Shown piece after piece: positions 18,544 through 25,548 of a stretch of DNA of 64,000 nucleotides. Position 1 is the first letter of the stretch; each line of letters begins with the position of its first letter. The notes under the pieces are model-generated. The model ran no database searches and was not told where the DNA came from. It worked only from the letters and a program-made list of their open reading frames with translations. A program made the translations under genes and the position numbers. The stretch covers positions 1 through 64,000 of the forward strand of contig CANQMS010000008.1 in NCBI GenBank assembly GCA_947624995.1, in the 5' to 3' direction. This DNA is from an uncultured Clostridia bacterium (GTDB lineage: Bacteria > Bacillota > Clostridia > Oscillospirales > CAG-272).

Positions 18544-18978
18544 ATGCAGTACAGCGAAAAAGTAATGGACCACTTCGCTCACCCGAGAAATGTCGGTGAG
18601 ATAGAGAACGCGGACGGCGTCGGCACCGTCGGCAACGCCACCTGCGGCGACATAATGCAGATGTTTTTAAAGATAGAGAACGACGTCATCGTCGACGTCA
18701 AGTTCAAGACGTTCGGCTGCGGCGCCGCTATCGCCACCTCGTCGATGGCGACGGAACTCATCAAGGGGCACACCGTAAAAGAGGCGCTCGAGCTGACGAA
18801 CAAGGCGGTCGTCGAGGCGCTCGACGGGCTCCCGCCGATAAAGATCCACTGCTCCGTGCTCGCGGAAGAGGCGGTCCGGGCGGCGCTCGCCGACTACTAC
18901 ACAAAGATCGGCAGAGAGATAGACTTCGAGGTCCCCGAAAAAGACGAGGAAGCCTGCCACATCATCCCCGAGGAATAA
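18544..18978 (+). CDS. iscU: Fe-S cluster scaffold, IscU/NifU N-terminal type
   Basis: A 144-residue scaffold on which 2Fe-2S or 4Fe-4S clusters are built. The three ligand cysteines are in NATCGD (about 35), TFGCGAA (about 60) and IHCSVLAEE (about 103). It starts MQYSEKVMDHFAHPRNVG, the usual IscU opening, 8 bases after AGGAGG. There is no C-terminal Nfu domain. It is translated with the desulfurase; two strong hairpins terminate transcription after it. Confidence 0.95.
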   Translation: MQYSEKVMDHFAHPRNVGEIENADGVGTVGNATCGDIMQMFLKIENDVIVDVKFKTFGCGAAIATSSMATELIKGHTVKEALELTNKAVVEALDGLPPIKIHCSVLAEEAVRAALADYYTKIGREIDFEVPEKDEEACHIIPEE

Positions 18979-18984
18979 AGCACA

Positions 18985-19016
18985 GTCGGCAGCCGATGTG
19001 GCTGCCGACATTTTTT
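18985..19016 (+). terminator. Rho-independent terminator after iscU
   Basis: GTCGGCAGCC, five-base loop, GGCTGCCGAC, then ATTTTTT: a 10-bp perfect stem with a U-run, 7 bases past the stop. Confidence 0.92.
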
Positions 19017-19022
19017 GACCGC

Positions 19023-19072
19023 AAAGCGCGAGTAAGGCTTTTCGATCCGAAAGACCTTCCTCGCGCTTTTAT
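19023..19072 (+). terminator. Second hairpin, convergent terminator
   Basis: AAAGCGCGAG and CTCGCGCTTT enclose a further paired segment (AAGG/CCTT, TTT/AAA), followed by TTTTAT. The leading AAA on the opposite side means it could also stop the convergent minus-strand gene. Confidence 0.75.
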
Positions 19073-19101
19073 ATCAATATGGAGTTTAATATTTTTTCCG
19101 C

Positions 19102-19767
19102 TCACATGCGCCGCCAGCGATCCCATCTGTATTTGATGTTCATGCCGATTCTCTTGCATTCGGCGACCATATCGCGCCAGAAGAAGAGGATCACGTTTAT
19201 GAGCGAGAATATGATCGCGAGCCTGCCGCCCCAGCCGTCAAGCACGAAGGCGATGGCGAGGAAAACGAAGTCGAGCCACGCGAGCCACTTTATCTTTATC
19301 GGGATGAAAAAGAAGAGGTAGAGCTGAAAATTCGGATAGTACAGCGCGAACGCCAGAAACAGTGACATATTGAGATAGCTGTTCGTCGCGTACCCCGTGA
19401 TGAGCCCGGCTATGAGCGCGCCGATTATGCCGAAAAGATAAAACAGATTGAAGTGATACGCGCCCCACTCGTGCTCGAGCGCCGAGCCCATTATCCAGTA
19501 GAGATAAAGCGCAAAGATCACAAATATCAGATTCGTTTCCGGCGGCAGGAATATGAACGTGAACAGCCTCCACACCTGTCCTGCGAAAACGGCGTCGCGG
19601 TCGAACATCAGCCAGCCGTACAGCGACAAGTCCCTGCCCGACATGCTGACGGCGAAATTCGCGACAAAAACGATAGCCATGGCGCCGATCATTATCGTCA
19701 TCAGATTTTTTACCGCATACGGCGCGAGCTTATATTCGAGTCTTTTCAGTTTGCCTTTTATGCTCAT
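19102..19767 (-). CDS. Rhomboid-fold membrane protein without catalytic motif
   Basis: A 221-residue protein with six predicted helices. The rhomboid hallmark between helices 1 and 2 is present (GQVWRLFTFIFLPPE, then GSALEHEWGAYHFN). The GxSG loop with the nucleophilic serine is missing: the corresponding stretch reads TGYATNSYLNMSLF. The catalytic histidine region of helix 6 is also not recognisable. It is therefore probably a derlin/iRhom-like pseudoprotease. GGAG precedes the ATG. It is a lone minus-strand gene, convergent with iscU. Confidence 0.7.
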   Translation of the reverse strand: MSIKGKLKRLEYKLAPYAVKNLMTIMIGAMAIVFVANFAVSMSGRDLSLYGWLMFDRDAVFAGQVWRLFTFIFLPPETNLIFVIFALYLYWIMGSALEHEWGAYHFNLFYLFGIIGALIAGLITGYATNSYLNMSLFLAFALYYPNFQLYLFFFIPIKIKWLAWLDFVFLAIAFVLDGWGGRLAIIFSLINVILFFWRDMVAECKRIGMNIKYRWDRWRRM

Positions 19768-19876
19768 ATGAATGTCTCCGAAATTTTCCTGCCGATATTA
19801 TTGATTGTATCACATTTTCGCCCGATATGCAAGAATGTATGCGCCGCATACGGCTCTTTAACGCGCCATAAAAAAT

Positions 19877-19896
19877 ATTTTGATAAATATCAAAAT
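19877..19896. promoter_or_regulatory. Palindromic operator 1 upstream of the ArsR operon
   Basis: ATTTTGATA-AA-TATCAAAAT is a perfect palindrome ending 5 bases before the -35. It resembles the ATA/TAT-rich sites of ArsR-family repressors. Confidence 0.6.
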
Positions 19897-19901
19897 GCTT
19901 C

Positions 19902-19930
19902 TTGACAAGTCCGTGCATGCGGTGTATACT
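19902..19930 (+). promoter_or_regulatory. Promoter of the ArsR-DUF2087 operon
   Basis: TTGACA, 17-base spacer, TATACT. The two palindromes at 19877-19896 and 19944-19959 bracket it. Confidence 0.85.
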
Positions 19931-19943
19931 GTACACAGTCTGA

Positions 19944-19959
19944 TTTGATGATCATCAAA
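19944..19959. promoter_or_regulatory. Palindromic operator 2 upstream of the ArsR operon
   Basis: TTTGATGATCATCAAA is a perfect palindrome sharing TTTGAT/ATCAAA with operator 1. It lies just after the predicted transcription start. Confidence 0.6.
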
Positions 19960-20020
19960 ATAGTTTTGCGAATCCGCAGCATCATCGGACCGATAATAAA
20001 CAGAGAAAAGGAGAGACAAA

Positions 20021-20620
20021 GTGGACAACAACAAAATAAACACATACGAGCTTTTGAGACAGATGCCGGACGCGGCGGAATACACAAAGACGATAGAGAC
20101 GTATCGCGCGCTTTCCGGGATCGCTGAGGCACGCGCGGAAGAATACGCCTCGGAGCTTGCGGCGCTGAAGCCCGAAAACGACCTCCGCCGCCGCACGCTC
20201 ATCATCGCCGAACGCATGGCGGGGCACTGTGCCTTCTTCGTCGGTATGACGTGGAATTCAAAAACTGTCGAAGAGCTCGTCTCGCGGCGCATGGAGATGA
20301 TCCGCCGTGAGCACGTCACGGACGGTCTTGAGGACGCGCTCGCGGAGCTTTCGCCTGACGATCTCGGCGTTTTCGCTTTCTTTGCCCACGGGACGTGGTT
20401 CCTGCACAACGCCATGCTCGACAAGCGCGAGGCGGAGATCTCCGCCGCATATGAGAGCGGACATCCCGAGCGCGCGTTCGAGGCGAACGTCATCGTCGAC
20501 GCCATATACGCCGTCTGCCGCGGCTGGCTCGCGTGGTACCGTGAAAACGGCGCTCTGCCGTTTGAAAAGTGGAGCTATGACGTGCATCCCGCGGAAAAAT
20601 ACGTAAAGGAGACGCTGTAA
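20021..20620 (+). CDS. Uncharacterised protein co-transcribed with an ArsR regulator
   Basis: A soluble, mostly helical 199-residue protein that I do not recognise. It has no signal peptide or membrane segment. Notable are single His/Cys residues in GHCAFF (about 68-73), a Trp-rich stretch AVCRGWLAWYRENG (about 167-180) and HGTWFLHN (about 125). The start is a GTG 7 bases after AAGGAG. Its stop overlaps the next start (TAATG), so it is tightly coupled to the ArsR gene. Control by that regulator through the two palindromes is the best clue to its role. Confidence 0.8.
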   Translation: MDNNKINTYELLRQMPDAAEYTKTIETYRALSGIAEARAEEYASELAALKPENDLRRRTLIIAERMAGHCAFFVGMTWNSKTVEELVSRRMEMIRREHVTDGLEDALAELSPDDLGVFAFFAHGTWFLHNAMLDKREAEISAAYESGHPERAFEANVIVDAIYAVCRGWLAWYRENGALPFEKWSYDVHPAEKYVKETL

Positions 20621-21177
20621 TGGACGAAACATCCGGCGCGCTCGCCGTTTTTAAAGCGCTCGGCGACAGCTCGCGCCTCCGCATCGTCGGTATGCTGATG
20701 AGGGGAGAGGCATATGTGGAGCTTATCGCAAGCCGCCTCGGGCTTACGAGCGCCACGGTCAGCCATCACTTGAAAAAGCTGGAGGAGGCGGGGCTTGTCG
20801 AGTGCCGCAGGACGCAGTTTTACATGATATATTCGCTCATCCCGGACGCGCTCTCCGCGACGCTCGCGGAGCTTGTCGCCGACGCCGCCCCGCCCGTCGA
20901 TAACGACGCCTCATACCGCGACGCGGTGATAAACGCCTTTATGCCGTTCGGCAAGTTAACGCATCTTCCGTCGCAGAACAAAAAGCGCGAGGTCGTCCTC
21001 CGCCACATGCTTTCGGAACTTGAAAAAAAGGATCCCTACACGGAAGAAGAAATAAACGAACACATAAAGAAATATTATGACGACTACTGCTGTGTCCGGC
21101 GCGAAATGATCTCGTTCGGCCTTTTGCGCCGCGAACATGAAAGCGGCGTCGAGCTCTATCACAGGACGGACGCGTGA
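20620..21177 (+). CDS. ArsR-family regulator fused to DUF2087
   Basis: A 185-residue protein. The ArsR winged helix covers residues 5-80 (LAVFKALGDSSRLRIVGML, with recognition helix SATVSHHLKKLEEAGLV). DUF2087 covers about 90-180 (NAFMPFGKLTHLPSQNKKREVVL and YTEEEINEHIKKYYDD). The classical ELCVCD metal box is absent, so a metal signal is unlikely by that route. It probably represses its own operon. Confidence 0.9.
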   Translation: MDETSGALAVFKALGDSSRLRIVGMLMRGEAYVELIASRLGLTSATVSHHLKKLEEAGLVECRRTQFYMIYSLIPDALSATLAELVADAAPPVDNDASYRDAVINAFMPFGKLTHLPSQNKKREVVLRHMLSELEKKDPYTEEEINEHIKKYYDDYCCVRREMISFGLLRREHESGVELYHRTDA

Positions 21178-21212
21178 GTATCCGCTTTTTCCCCCGAATT
21201 TCACGCATATGC

Positions 21213-21241
21213 TTGAAAAAAGCGCGCGCGAGTGATATCAT
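21213..21241 (+). promoter_or_regulatory. Promoter upstream of the HAD phosphatase
   Basis: TTGAAA (21213-21218), 17-base spacer, TATCAT (21236-21241). The start codon is 34 bases downstream. Confidence 0.65.
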
Positions 21242-21274
21242 TGTTACAAACCGCAGAAAAAAGGCGACAATAAT

Positions 21275-21940
21275 ATGACACTGAAATATAAAGCCGCGAT
21301 ATTCGACCTTGACGGGACGCTCTGCGACACGCTCCCCGACATACACAAGTCCGTCAATCAAACGCTTTCCGAGCTCGGCTTTCCGCCGCGCGAATATTCT
21401 CACACCGCGCTCGGCATAAATCACGGCTCGCGCCGACTCATAGAGCACGCGCTGCCCGAGGGGACGGGGGACGAGACGGTCGACGAAACACTCGCGCTCT
21501 ATATGAAGATATATTCCGAGCACCTCTGCGACACGACCGCCCCATATCCGGGGATTTTCGAGCTGATCTCTCGCCTGCGCGCCTCCGGCGTTAAGCTCGC
21601 TGTCCTGTCAAACAAGCCGGACGCGCTCGTAAAGCGGCTCGCGGACACGCTTTTCCCCGGTCTCTTCGACATCGCCGTCGGTCAGGGGAAATACCCCGTC
21701 AAGCCCTCGCCTGAGGCGCCGCTCGCCGTTGCCGCCGCGCTCGGCGCCGAACCGAGCCGCGTCCTCTTCGTCGGCGACTCCGACGTTGACGTTTTGACCG
21801 CGCACAACGCGGGAATGACGTCCGCCGGCGTGCTCTGGGGCTACCGTTCGCGCGAAATTCTATCGGATGCGGGCGCCGACGTTCTCGTCAGCGCGCCAGA
21901 TGAAATATATGATATTATTGTAACGGAGGGCAGCAAATGA
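21275..21940 (+). CDS. HAD-superfamily phosphatase, Gph-like
   Basis: A 221-residue HAD subfamily IA hydrolase resembling phosphoglycolate phosphatase. Motif I is FDLDGTLCDT (nucleophile near residue 11), motif II VLSNKP (about 110), motif III lysine in KYPVKPSPE (about 148), motif IV VGDSDVDVLTAHNAG (about 168). A helical cap follows motif I. The gene overlaps the next start by 4 bases (ATGA). Its substrate cannot be assigned from sequence; 2-phosphoglycolate or another small phosphoester is likely. Confidence 0.88.
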   Translation: MTLKYKAAIFDLDGTLCDTLPDIHKSVNQTLSELGFPPREYSHTALGINHGSRRLIEHALPEGTGDETVDETLALYMKIYSEHLCDTTAPYPGIFELISRLRASGVKLAVLSNKPDALVKRLADTLFPGLFDIAVGQGKYPVKPSPEAPLAVAAALGAEPSRVLFVGDSDVDVLTAHNAGMTSAGVLWGYRSREILSDAGADVLVSAPDEIYDIIVTEGSK

Positions 21941-22311
21941 AAACTTACGGCAAAAAGGCTTGGCTGATACCGGACGCGTTTTTGGGCTCCGAATCGGCGA
22001 ACGACCTCAAAACTCACGAGGCAGTCTGCGTCATAAACACGTCCGGGGCGGACGCCGAGATATCGCTGACGCTGCTGTTTGAGGACCGCGGCCCGATCCG
22101 CGGGTTCCGCGCCGTCTGCGGCGCGGAGCGCACGCATCACATAAGGCTCGACAAGCTCCGGGGCGAGGACGGTGCAGCGATACCGTATGACACGCCTTAC
22201 GCGATCCTTTTGGAGTCGAGCGAGCCCGTCGTCGTGCAGTATTCGCGCCTCGACGCGAGCCGCGCCGAGCTCGCGCTGATGACGACGATAGCATGGTCGC
22301 CGGAGGAGTGA
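21937..22311 (+). CDS. ASRT (sensory rhodopsin transducer) family protein
   Basis: A 124-residue beta-sandwich protein of the family named after the Anabaena sensory rhodopsin transducer. The opening GKKAWLIPDAFLGSES and the ending PVVVQYSRLDASRAEL are characteristic. No rhodopsin is encoded nearby, and most bacterial members are found without one. Some are thought to bind carbohydrate or act as small regulators. It is translationally coupled to the HAD phosphatase. The real function here is unknown. Confidence 0.82.
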   Translation: MKTYGKKAWLIPDAFLGSESANDLKTHEAVCVINTSGADAEISLTLLFEDRGPIRGFRAVCGAERTHHIRLDKLRGEDGAAIPYDTPYAILLESSEPVVVQYSRLDASRAELALMTTIAWSPEE

Positions 22312-22326
22312 CAAATGGGTTTTTAC

Positions 22327-22390
22327 GCGGGGGAGGAAGTTTTTGAAAAAACATTCCTCCCCCGCACCCCCTCTTTTAAAACTTTTTTAA
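22327..22390 (+). repeat. Palindromic intergenic element with C-rich tail (copy 3)
   Basis: Arms GCGGGGGAGGAAGTTTTT and its near complement (one extra base) at 22327-22365, then ACCCCCTCTTTTAAAACTTTTTT. It lies 15 bases after the ASRT gene and before the thiamine promoter. Confidence 0.72.
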
Positions 22391-22428
22391 TTCAAGTATA
22401 AGGGCGGGTGCAAAATTTCCTTTTGCGC

Positions 22429-22457
22429 TTGACACGGAGGGGCGGATGTGCTACAAT
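22429..22457 (+). promoter_or_regulatory. Promoter of the thiamine operon
   Basis: TTGACA (22429-22434), 17-base spacer, TACAAT (22452-22457). Transcription should begin just before the riboswitch. Confidence 0.85.
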
Positions 22458-22469
22458 ACAAGGCGGAAA

Positions 22470-22559
22470 ACAGGGGCGCTGCCGCAAGGCGGCTGAGACG
22501 GCGGATAATGCTCCGCCGGACCCGATCACCTGATTTGGGCAATGCCAACGTAGGGAGTT
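22470..22559 (+). ncRNA. TPP riboswitch (THI element)
   Basis: The aptamer hallmarks appear in order: GGGGCGC (P1/P2 side), GGCTGAGA (pyrimidine-binding J3-2), a GGCGG/CCGCC P3 stem, GACCCGATCACCTGAT, then GGGCAATGCCAACG and TAGGGAG closing P1. It precedes a terminator and the thiamine operon, so TPP should reduce expression by promoting termination. Confidence 0.97.
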
Positions 22560-22581
22560 TTGCTGTAAGCGATTTTCTTTT

Positions 22582-22611
22582 GCGGGCGCCCGGTCGGGCG
22601 CCCGCTGTTTT
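22582..22611 (+). terminator. Riboswitch-controlled terminator
   Basis: GCGGGCGCCCG, GT, CGGGCGCCCGC, then TGTTTTT. The 11-bp stem is the expression platform of the TPP riboswitch. Confidence 0.9.
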
Positions 22612-22802
22612 TCGCATATCTCTTTTGAAAGGAGGGAAAACGGTGCAGGCGGAGGGGGAGCGCCCTTTGCCGAAGTAAACGCAGCGATGGGAAGCCGTGT
22701 TCCGGCGTGAGAGGAGGCCAGGGAGCCTCGACCGACTTTTTTCATCACGGGGAAAGTGACGCTGTGTGTGCCGTTTCCCTAAAACTCAAAGGAGACTATA
22801 AA
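22606..22802 (+). promoter_or_regulatory. Long second leader with a Shine-Dalgarno-led micro-ORF
   Basis: About 200 bases separate the terminator from thiW. A strong AAAGGAGG (22628-22635) precedes a GTG at 22643 that opens an 11-codon frame (MQAEGERPLPK, stop 22676-22678). Downstream are small hairpins: GCCG/CGGC near 22695, GAGGC/GCCTC near 22714-22729 followed by TTTTTT at 22737, and GGGAAA/TTTCCC near 22750-22779. It matches no riboswitch class I could confirm. Confidence 0.45.
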
Positions 22803-23372
22803 ATGCAGTCAACAAATGCAGAAAACACAAAAAAAGAAAAAAAGACCCGCAAGGTAAACGTCAAAAAGCTCGCTGTCGCCGCGGTCCTCGCGGCGGTCGC
22901 CGTCGTCGGCAGCTACATCAATTTCCCGGTCTTCGGGAGCAAATGCTCTCCCGTCCAGCACATCGTGAACGTCTTCTGCGCCGTTCTGCTCGGGCCCGCT
23001 TACGGCGTCGGCGCGGCATTCGTCGCCTCGATACTGCGCAACATCATGGGGCTCGGGACGCTGCTCGCGTTCCCCGGCTCGATGATAGGCGCGCTTCTGG
23101 GAGGGCTTTTGTACCGCGTGACGAAAAAGCCGTGGCTTGCCATCGTGCTCGCCCTCATCGGAGAGGTGTTCGGCACGGGAGTGCTCGGCGGACTGTGCGC
23201 GTACCCCGTGGCGCTGCTCTTCATGAACGCGGACGCGGCGACAACGGCATTTTACGCGTACATCGTGCCGTTCCTCATCTCGACTGTCGCCGGCTCGATA
23301 ATATCCGGTGCCGTCGTCGCCGCGATGCAGCGCACGAAGGTGCTCGACACCGTTAAAAGATCGCTCGACTGA
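22803..23372 (+). CDS. thiW: ECF transporter S component ThiW
   Basis: A 189-residue membrane substrate-binding subunit of an energy-coupling-factor importer. After a lysine-rich N-terminus (about 20 residues) come six predicted helices with the ThiW signatures KCSPVQHIVNVFCAVLLGP and LLAFPGSMIGALLGGLLYR. The family is predicted to import the thiazole precursor, which agrees with ThiM next door. It would use the shared ECF module encoded elsewhere. I placed the start at the ATG after AAAGGAG (about 22788-22794). Control by the TPP riboswitch is direct. Confidence 0.93.
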   Translation: MQSTNAENTKKEKKTRKVNVKKLAVAAVLAAVAVVGSYINFPVFGSKCSPVQHIVNVFCAVLLGPAYGVGAAFVASILRNIMGLGTLLAFPGSMIGALLGGLLYRVTKKPWLAIVLALIGEVFGTGVLGGLCAYPVALLFMNADAATTAFYAYIVPFLISTVAGSIISGAVVAAMQRTKVLDTVKRSLD

Positions 23373-23398
23373 TTTGCCGATTGAAAGAGAAAGGATCG

Positions 23399-23448
23399 CG
23401 GGTCGGGAGTTCGCCGAAGGGCGGGCTCCCTCGACCCGTTTTTGTTTT
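23399..23448 (+). terminator. Strong hairpin and T tract immediately before thiM
   Basis: CGGGTCG pairs with CGACCCG, with inner GGAG/CTCC and CGCC/GGCG pairings (23399-23438). TTTTTGTTTT follows and runs into the thiM ATG. It looks like an intrinsic terminator or attenuator inside the operon. Confidence 0.65.
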
Positions 23449-24264
23449 ATGAACAGCGAACTTGTCACCCGCGTCCGAGCCGCGCGCCCGATAATACATT
23501 CGATCACCAATTACGTCACCGCAAACGACTGCGCCAACATCCTGCTCGCGTGCGGCGCCTCGCCCATCATGTCAGACGATCCCGCGGAGGCGGAGGACAT
23601 AGCGTCGCTTGCAGCCGCCGTCGTCCTGAACCTCGGCACGCTCTCGGACCGAAAACTCGACGCGATGCTCACCGCCGGTAAAACGGCGAATTCTCTCTGC
23701 CGCCCCGTCGTTTTAGACCCGGTCGGCGCAGGCGCCTCCCGCCGCAGGACAGAGGCGGCGAAGACCTTGCTCTCGCGCGTTAAATTTTCCGCCGTGCGCG
23801 GAAATGTCTCCGAGATACGCGCGCTTTCGGGAGAGCTCTCCCCCTCCGGCGGCGTCGACGCCGTGGAGGCGGACCTCCGCACCGGGGATCTTCCGCACGC
23901 CGCGCTCGCGAGGCGGTTTTCCGAAGCATACGGCACGGTAACGGTGCTGTCCGGGCAAACCGATATCGTCACGGACGGCAAAAGGACCGCGCTCCTTCAT
24001 AACGGCGATGTCATGATGAGCCGCGTCACCGGTACGGGCTGCGAGCTCACCTCGCTTGTCGCGGCATTCCTCGCTGCCGGCGACGACGCATTTGACGGCG
24101 CCCTGACCGCCGCCGCCGTTATGGGGCTGTCCGGCGAGATCGCCGCCCGGCGGCTCACGCCGGCGGACGGCAGCGGCACATACCGCGCATACATCATAGA
24201 CGCCGTATACAATATGACGCCCGAAACACTCGAAAACGGAGCAAGATATGAAATTATCACGTGA
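23449..24264 (+). CDS. thiM: Hydroxyethylthiazole kinase
   Basis: A 271-residue enzyme that phosphorylates the salvaged thiazole alcohol to HET-P. Family features: PIIHSITNYVTANDCANILLA, divided across residues 12-32, GASPIMSD (about 37), VLDPVGAG (about 88), and the catalytic region VTGTGCELTSLVAA (about 190). The ATG at 23449 fits the family start MNSEL. No ribosome binding site lies between the hairpin and this ATG; AAAGG sits on the far side of the hairpin. The end overlaps thiE by 17 bases. Confidence 0.94.
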   Translation: MNSELVTRVRAARPIIHSITNYVTANDCANILLACGASPIMSDDPAEAEDIASLAAAVVLNLGTLSDRKLDAMLTAGKTANSLCRPVVLDPVGAGASRRRTEAAKTLLSRVKFSAVRGNVSEIRALSGELSPSGGVDAVEADLRTGDLPHAALARRFSEAYGTVTVLSGQTDIVTDGKRTALLHNGDVMMSRVTGTGCELTSLVAAFLAAGDDAFDGALTAAAVMGLSGEIAARRLTPADGSGTYRAYIIDAVYNMTPETLENGARYEIIT

Positions 24265-24895
24265 TACGATGAGGCTTTACGCCGTGACCGACCGCGCGTG
24301 GCTCGGCGGGCGCTCGCTTGAAAACGACGTTGAGGCGGCGCTGCGCGGCGGCGCCACGCTCTTGCAGCTCCGCGAAAAATCGCTCGGGGATGACGAATTT
24401 TTAGCGGAGGCAAAGGCGATCTTGCCGATCTGCCGAAGATACGGCGTGCCGCTCATCATAAACGACAACGTAAAGATTGCCATGCTCGCGCGCGCGGACG
24501 GCGTTCACCTCGGCCAGTCCGACGAAAACCCCGAAAGCGTCCGCCGCCTGATGGGTGACGGGTTCATCATCGGCGTCTCGGCGCGCACCGTTTTTGAGGC
24601 GAGGGCGGCGGAGGCAGCGGGCGCCGACTACATCGGCGTCGGCGCGATGTTCCCGACCTCGACCAAGTCCGACACGCGTCACATAACGCCCTCGGCGCTC
24701 GCCGATATAACCGCGTCCGTGTCGATACCCGCCGTCGCCATCGGCGGCATAAGCGAGTCGAACATGCGGGAGCTCTCCGGCACCGGGGTCGCCGGGGTCG
24801 CGGTCGTTTCGGCGATATTCGCAGCGGGCGGCGGCGCCGAGATCGAGTCTGCGGCGCGCAGGCTCCTCTCCCTGTCCCGGGAGATAGCGACGTGA
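24248..24895 (+). CDS. thiE: Thiamine phosphate synthase
   Basis: A TIM-barrel enzyme of 215 residues that joins HMP-PP and thiazole phosphate to give thiamine phosphate. Motifs: LRLYAVTD-like start (MRLYAVTDRAW), LLQLREKSL, LIINDNVKIA, GVHLGQSD, YIGVGAMFPTSTK and VAIGGI. The ATG at 24248 has GGAG six bases upstream; an internal ATG at 24269 is less well placed. It overlaps thiM at the 5' end and the HAD gene at the 3' end. Confidence 0.96.
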   Translation: MKLSRDTMRLYAVTDRAWLGGRSLENDVEAALRGGATLLQLREKSLGDDEFLAEAKAILPICRRYGVPLIINDNVKIAMLARADGVHLGQSDENPESVRRLMGDGFIIGVSARTVFEARAAEAAGADYIGVGAMFPTSTKSDTRHITPSALADITASVSIPAVAIGGISESNMRELSGTGVAGVAVVSAIFAAGGGAEIESAARRLLSLSREIAT

Positions 24896-25545
24896 TAAGC
24901 GGCGTTATTTTCGACGTCGACGGAACGCTGCTCGACTCAATGGCGATCTGGCACGACGTTTCCGACAGATACCTTCTGCGGCGCGGGATAGAGGCGCCGC
25001 CCGGGCTCTCCGACCTCGTCTTCACGATGACGCTGCCGGAGGGGTGCAGATATATAAAAGACCTCTTCTCCCTCCCCGACCCGGCGGAACAAATGGAAGA
25101 GGACATCCTTTCCGAAATACGCGATTTTTACTATAATGAGGCAGAGCTCAAGCCCGGCGCGCGCGAGTTTCTCACTGCGCTCCGGGATTCCGGTATCCCC
25201 CTCGCGGTCGCGACGGCGGGCGTCCGGCAAACGCATGAGGCCGCGCTCGCCCGCCTCGGTATCCTCGACCTTTTCCGCGAGATTTTTGTCTGCTCCGAGC
25301 TTTCGACCTCAAAGCGCGAGCCGGAGATATACCTCCGCGCGGCGCGCTCACTCGGGGCTGCCCCCGAGCACATATGCATCTTTGAAGATGCGCTCTACGC
25401 CGTCCGGACGGCGAAGGCCGCGGGCTTTCGCGTCATCGGCGTCGCCGACGATGCGGAGGCGGGCGGCAGAGATGAAATAAAAAATACCGCCGACGCGTTC
25501 ATAAACGATTTTTACGGCGCGCATGATATAATAAAGAGGCTTTAG
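24892..25545 (+). CDS. HAD phosphatase of the thiamine operon
   Basis: A 217-residue HAD subfamily IA hydrolase. Motif I FDVDGTLLDS (nucleophile near residue 8), motif II VATAG (about 103), motif III lysine in TSKREPEIY (about 143), motif IV IFEDALYAVRTAKAAG (about 163). The GTG start overlaps the thiE stop, so it is made with ThiE. The operon has ThiN, which uses unphosphorylated thiamine, and no ThiL. A thiamine-phosphate phosphatase is therefore needed, and this protein is the best candidate. Direct substrate evidence is lacking. Confidence 0.88.
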   Translation: MISGVIFDVDGTLLDSMAIWHDVSDRYLLRRGIEAPPGLSDLVFTMTLPEGCRYIKDLFSLPDPAEQMEEDILSEIRDFYYNEAELKPGAREFLTALRDSGIPLAVATAGVRQTHEAALARLGILDLFREIFVCSELSTSKREPEIYLRAARSLGAAPEHICIFEDALYAVRTAKAAGFRVIGVADDAEAGGRDEIKNTADAFINDFYGAHDIIKRL

Positions 25546-25548
25546 AAT

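Noticed and set aside
22640-22742. A lysine or cobalamin riboswitch before thiW
   Set aside because: GGGGAGCG...GCCGAAG and GGGAAGCCG...GCCAGG fragments resemble parts of these classes, but the remaining conserved cores and spacings are missing.
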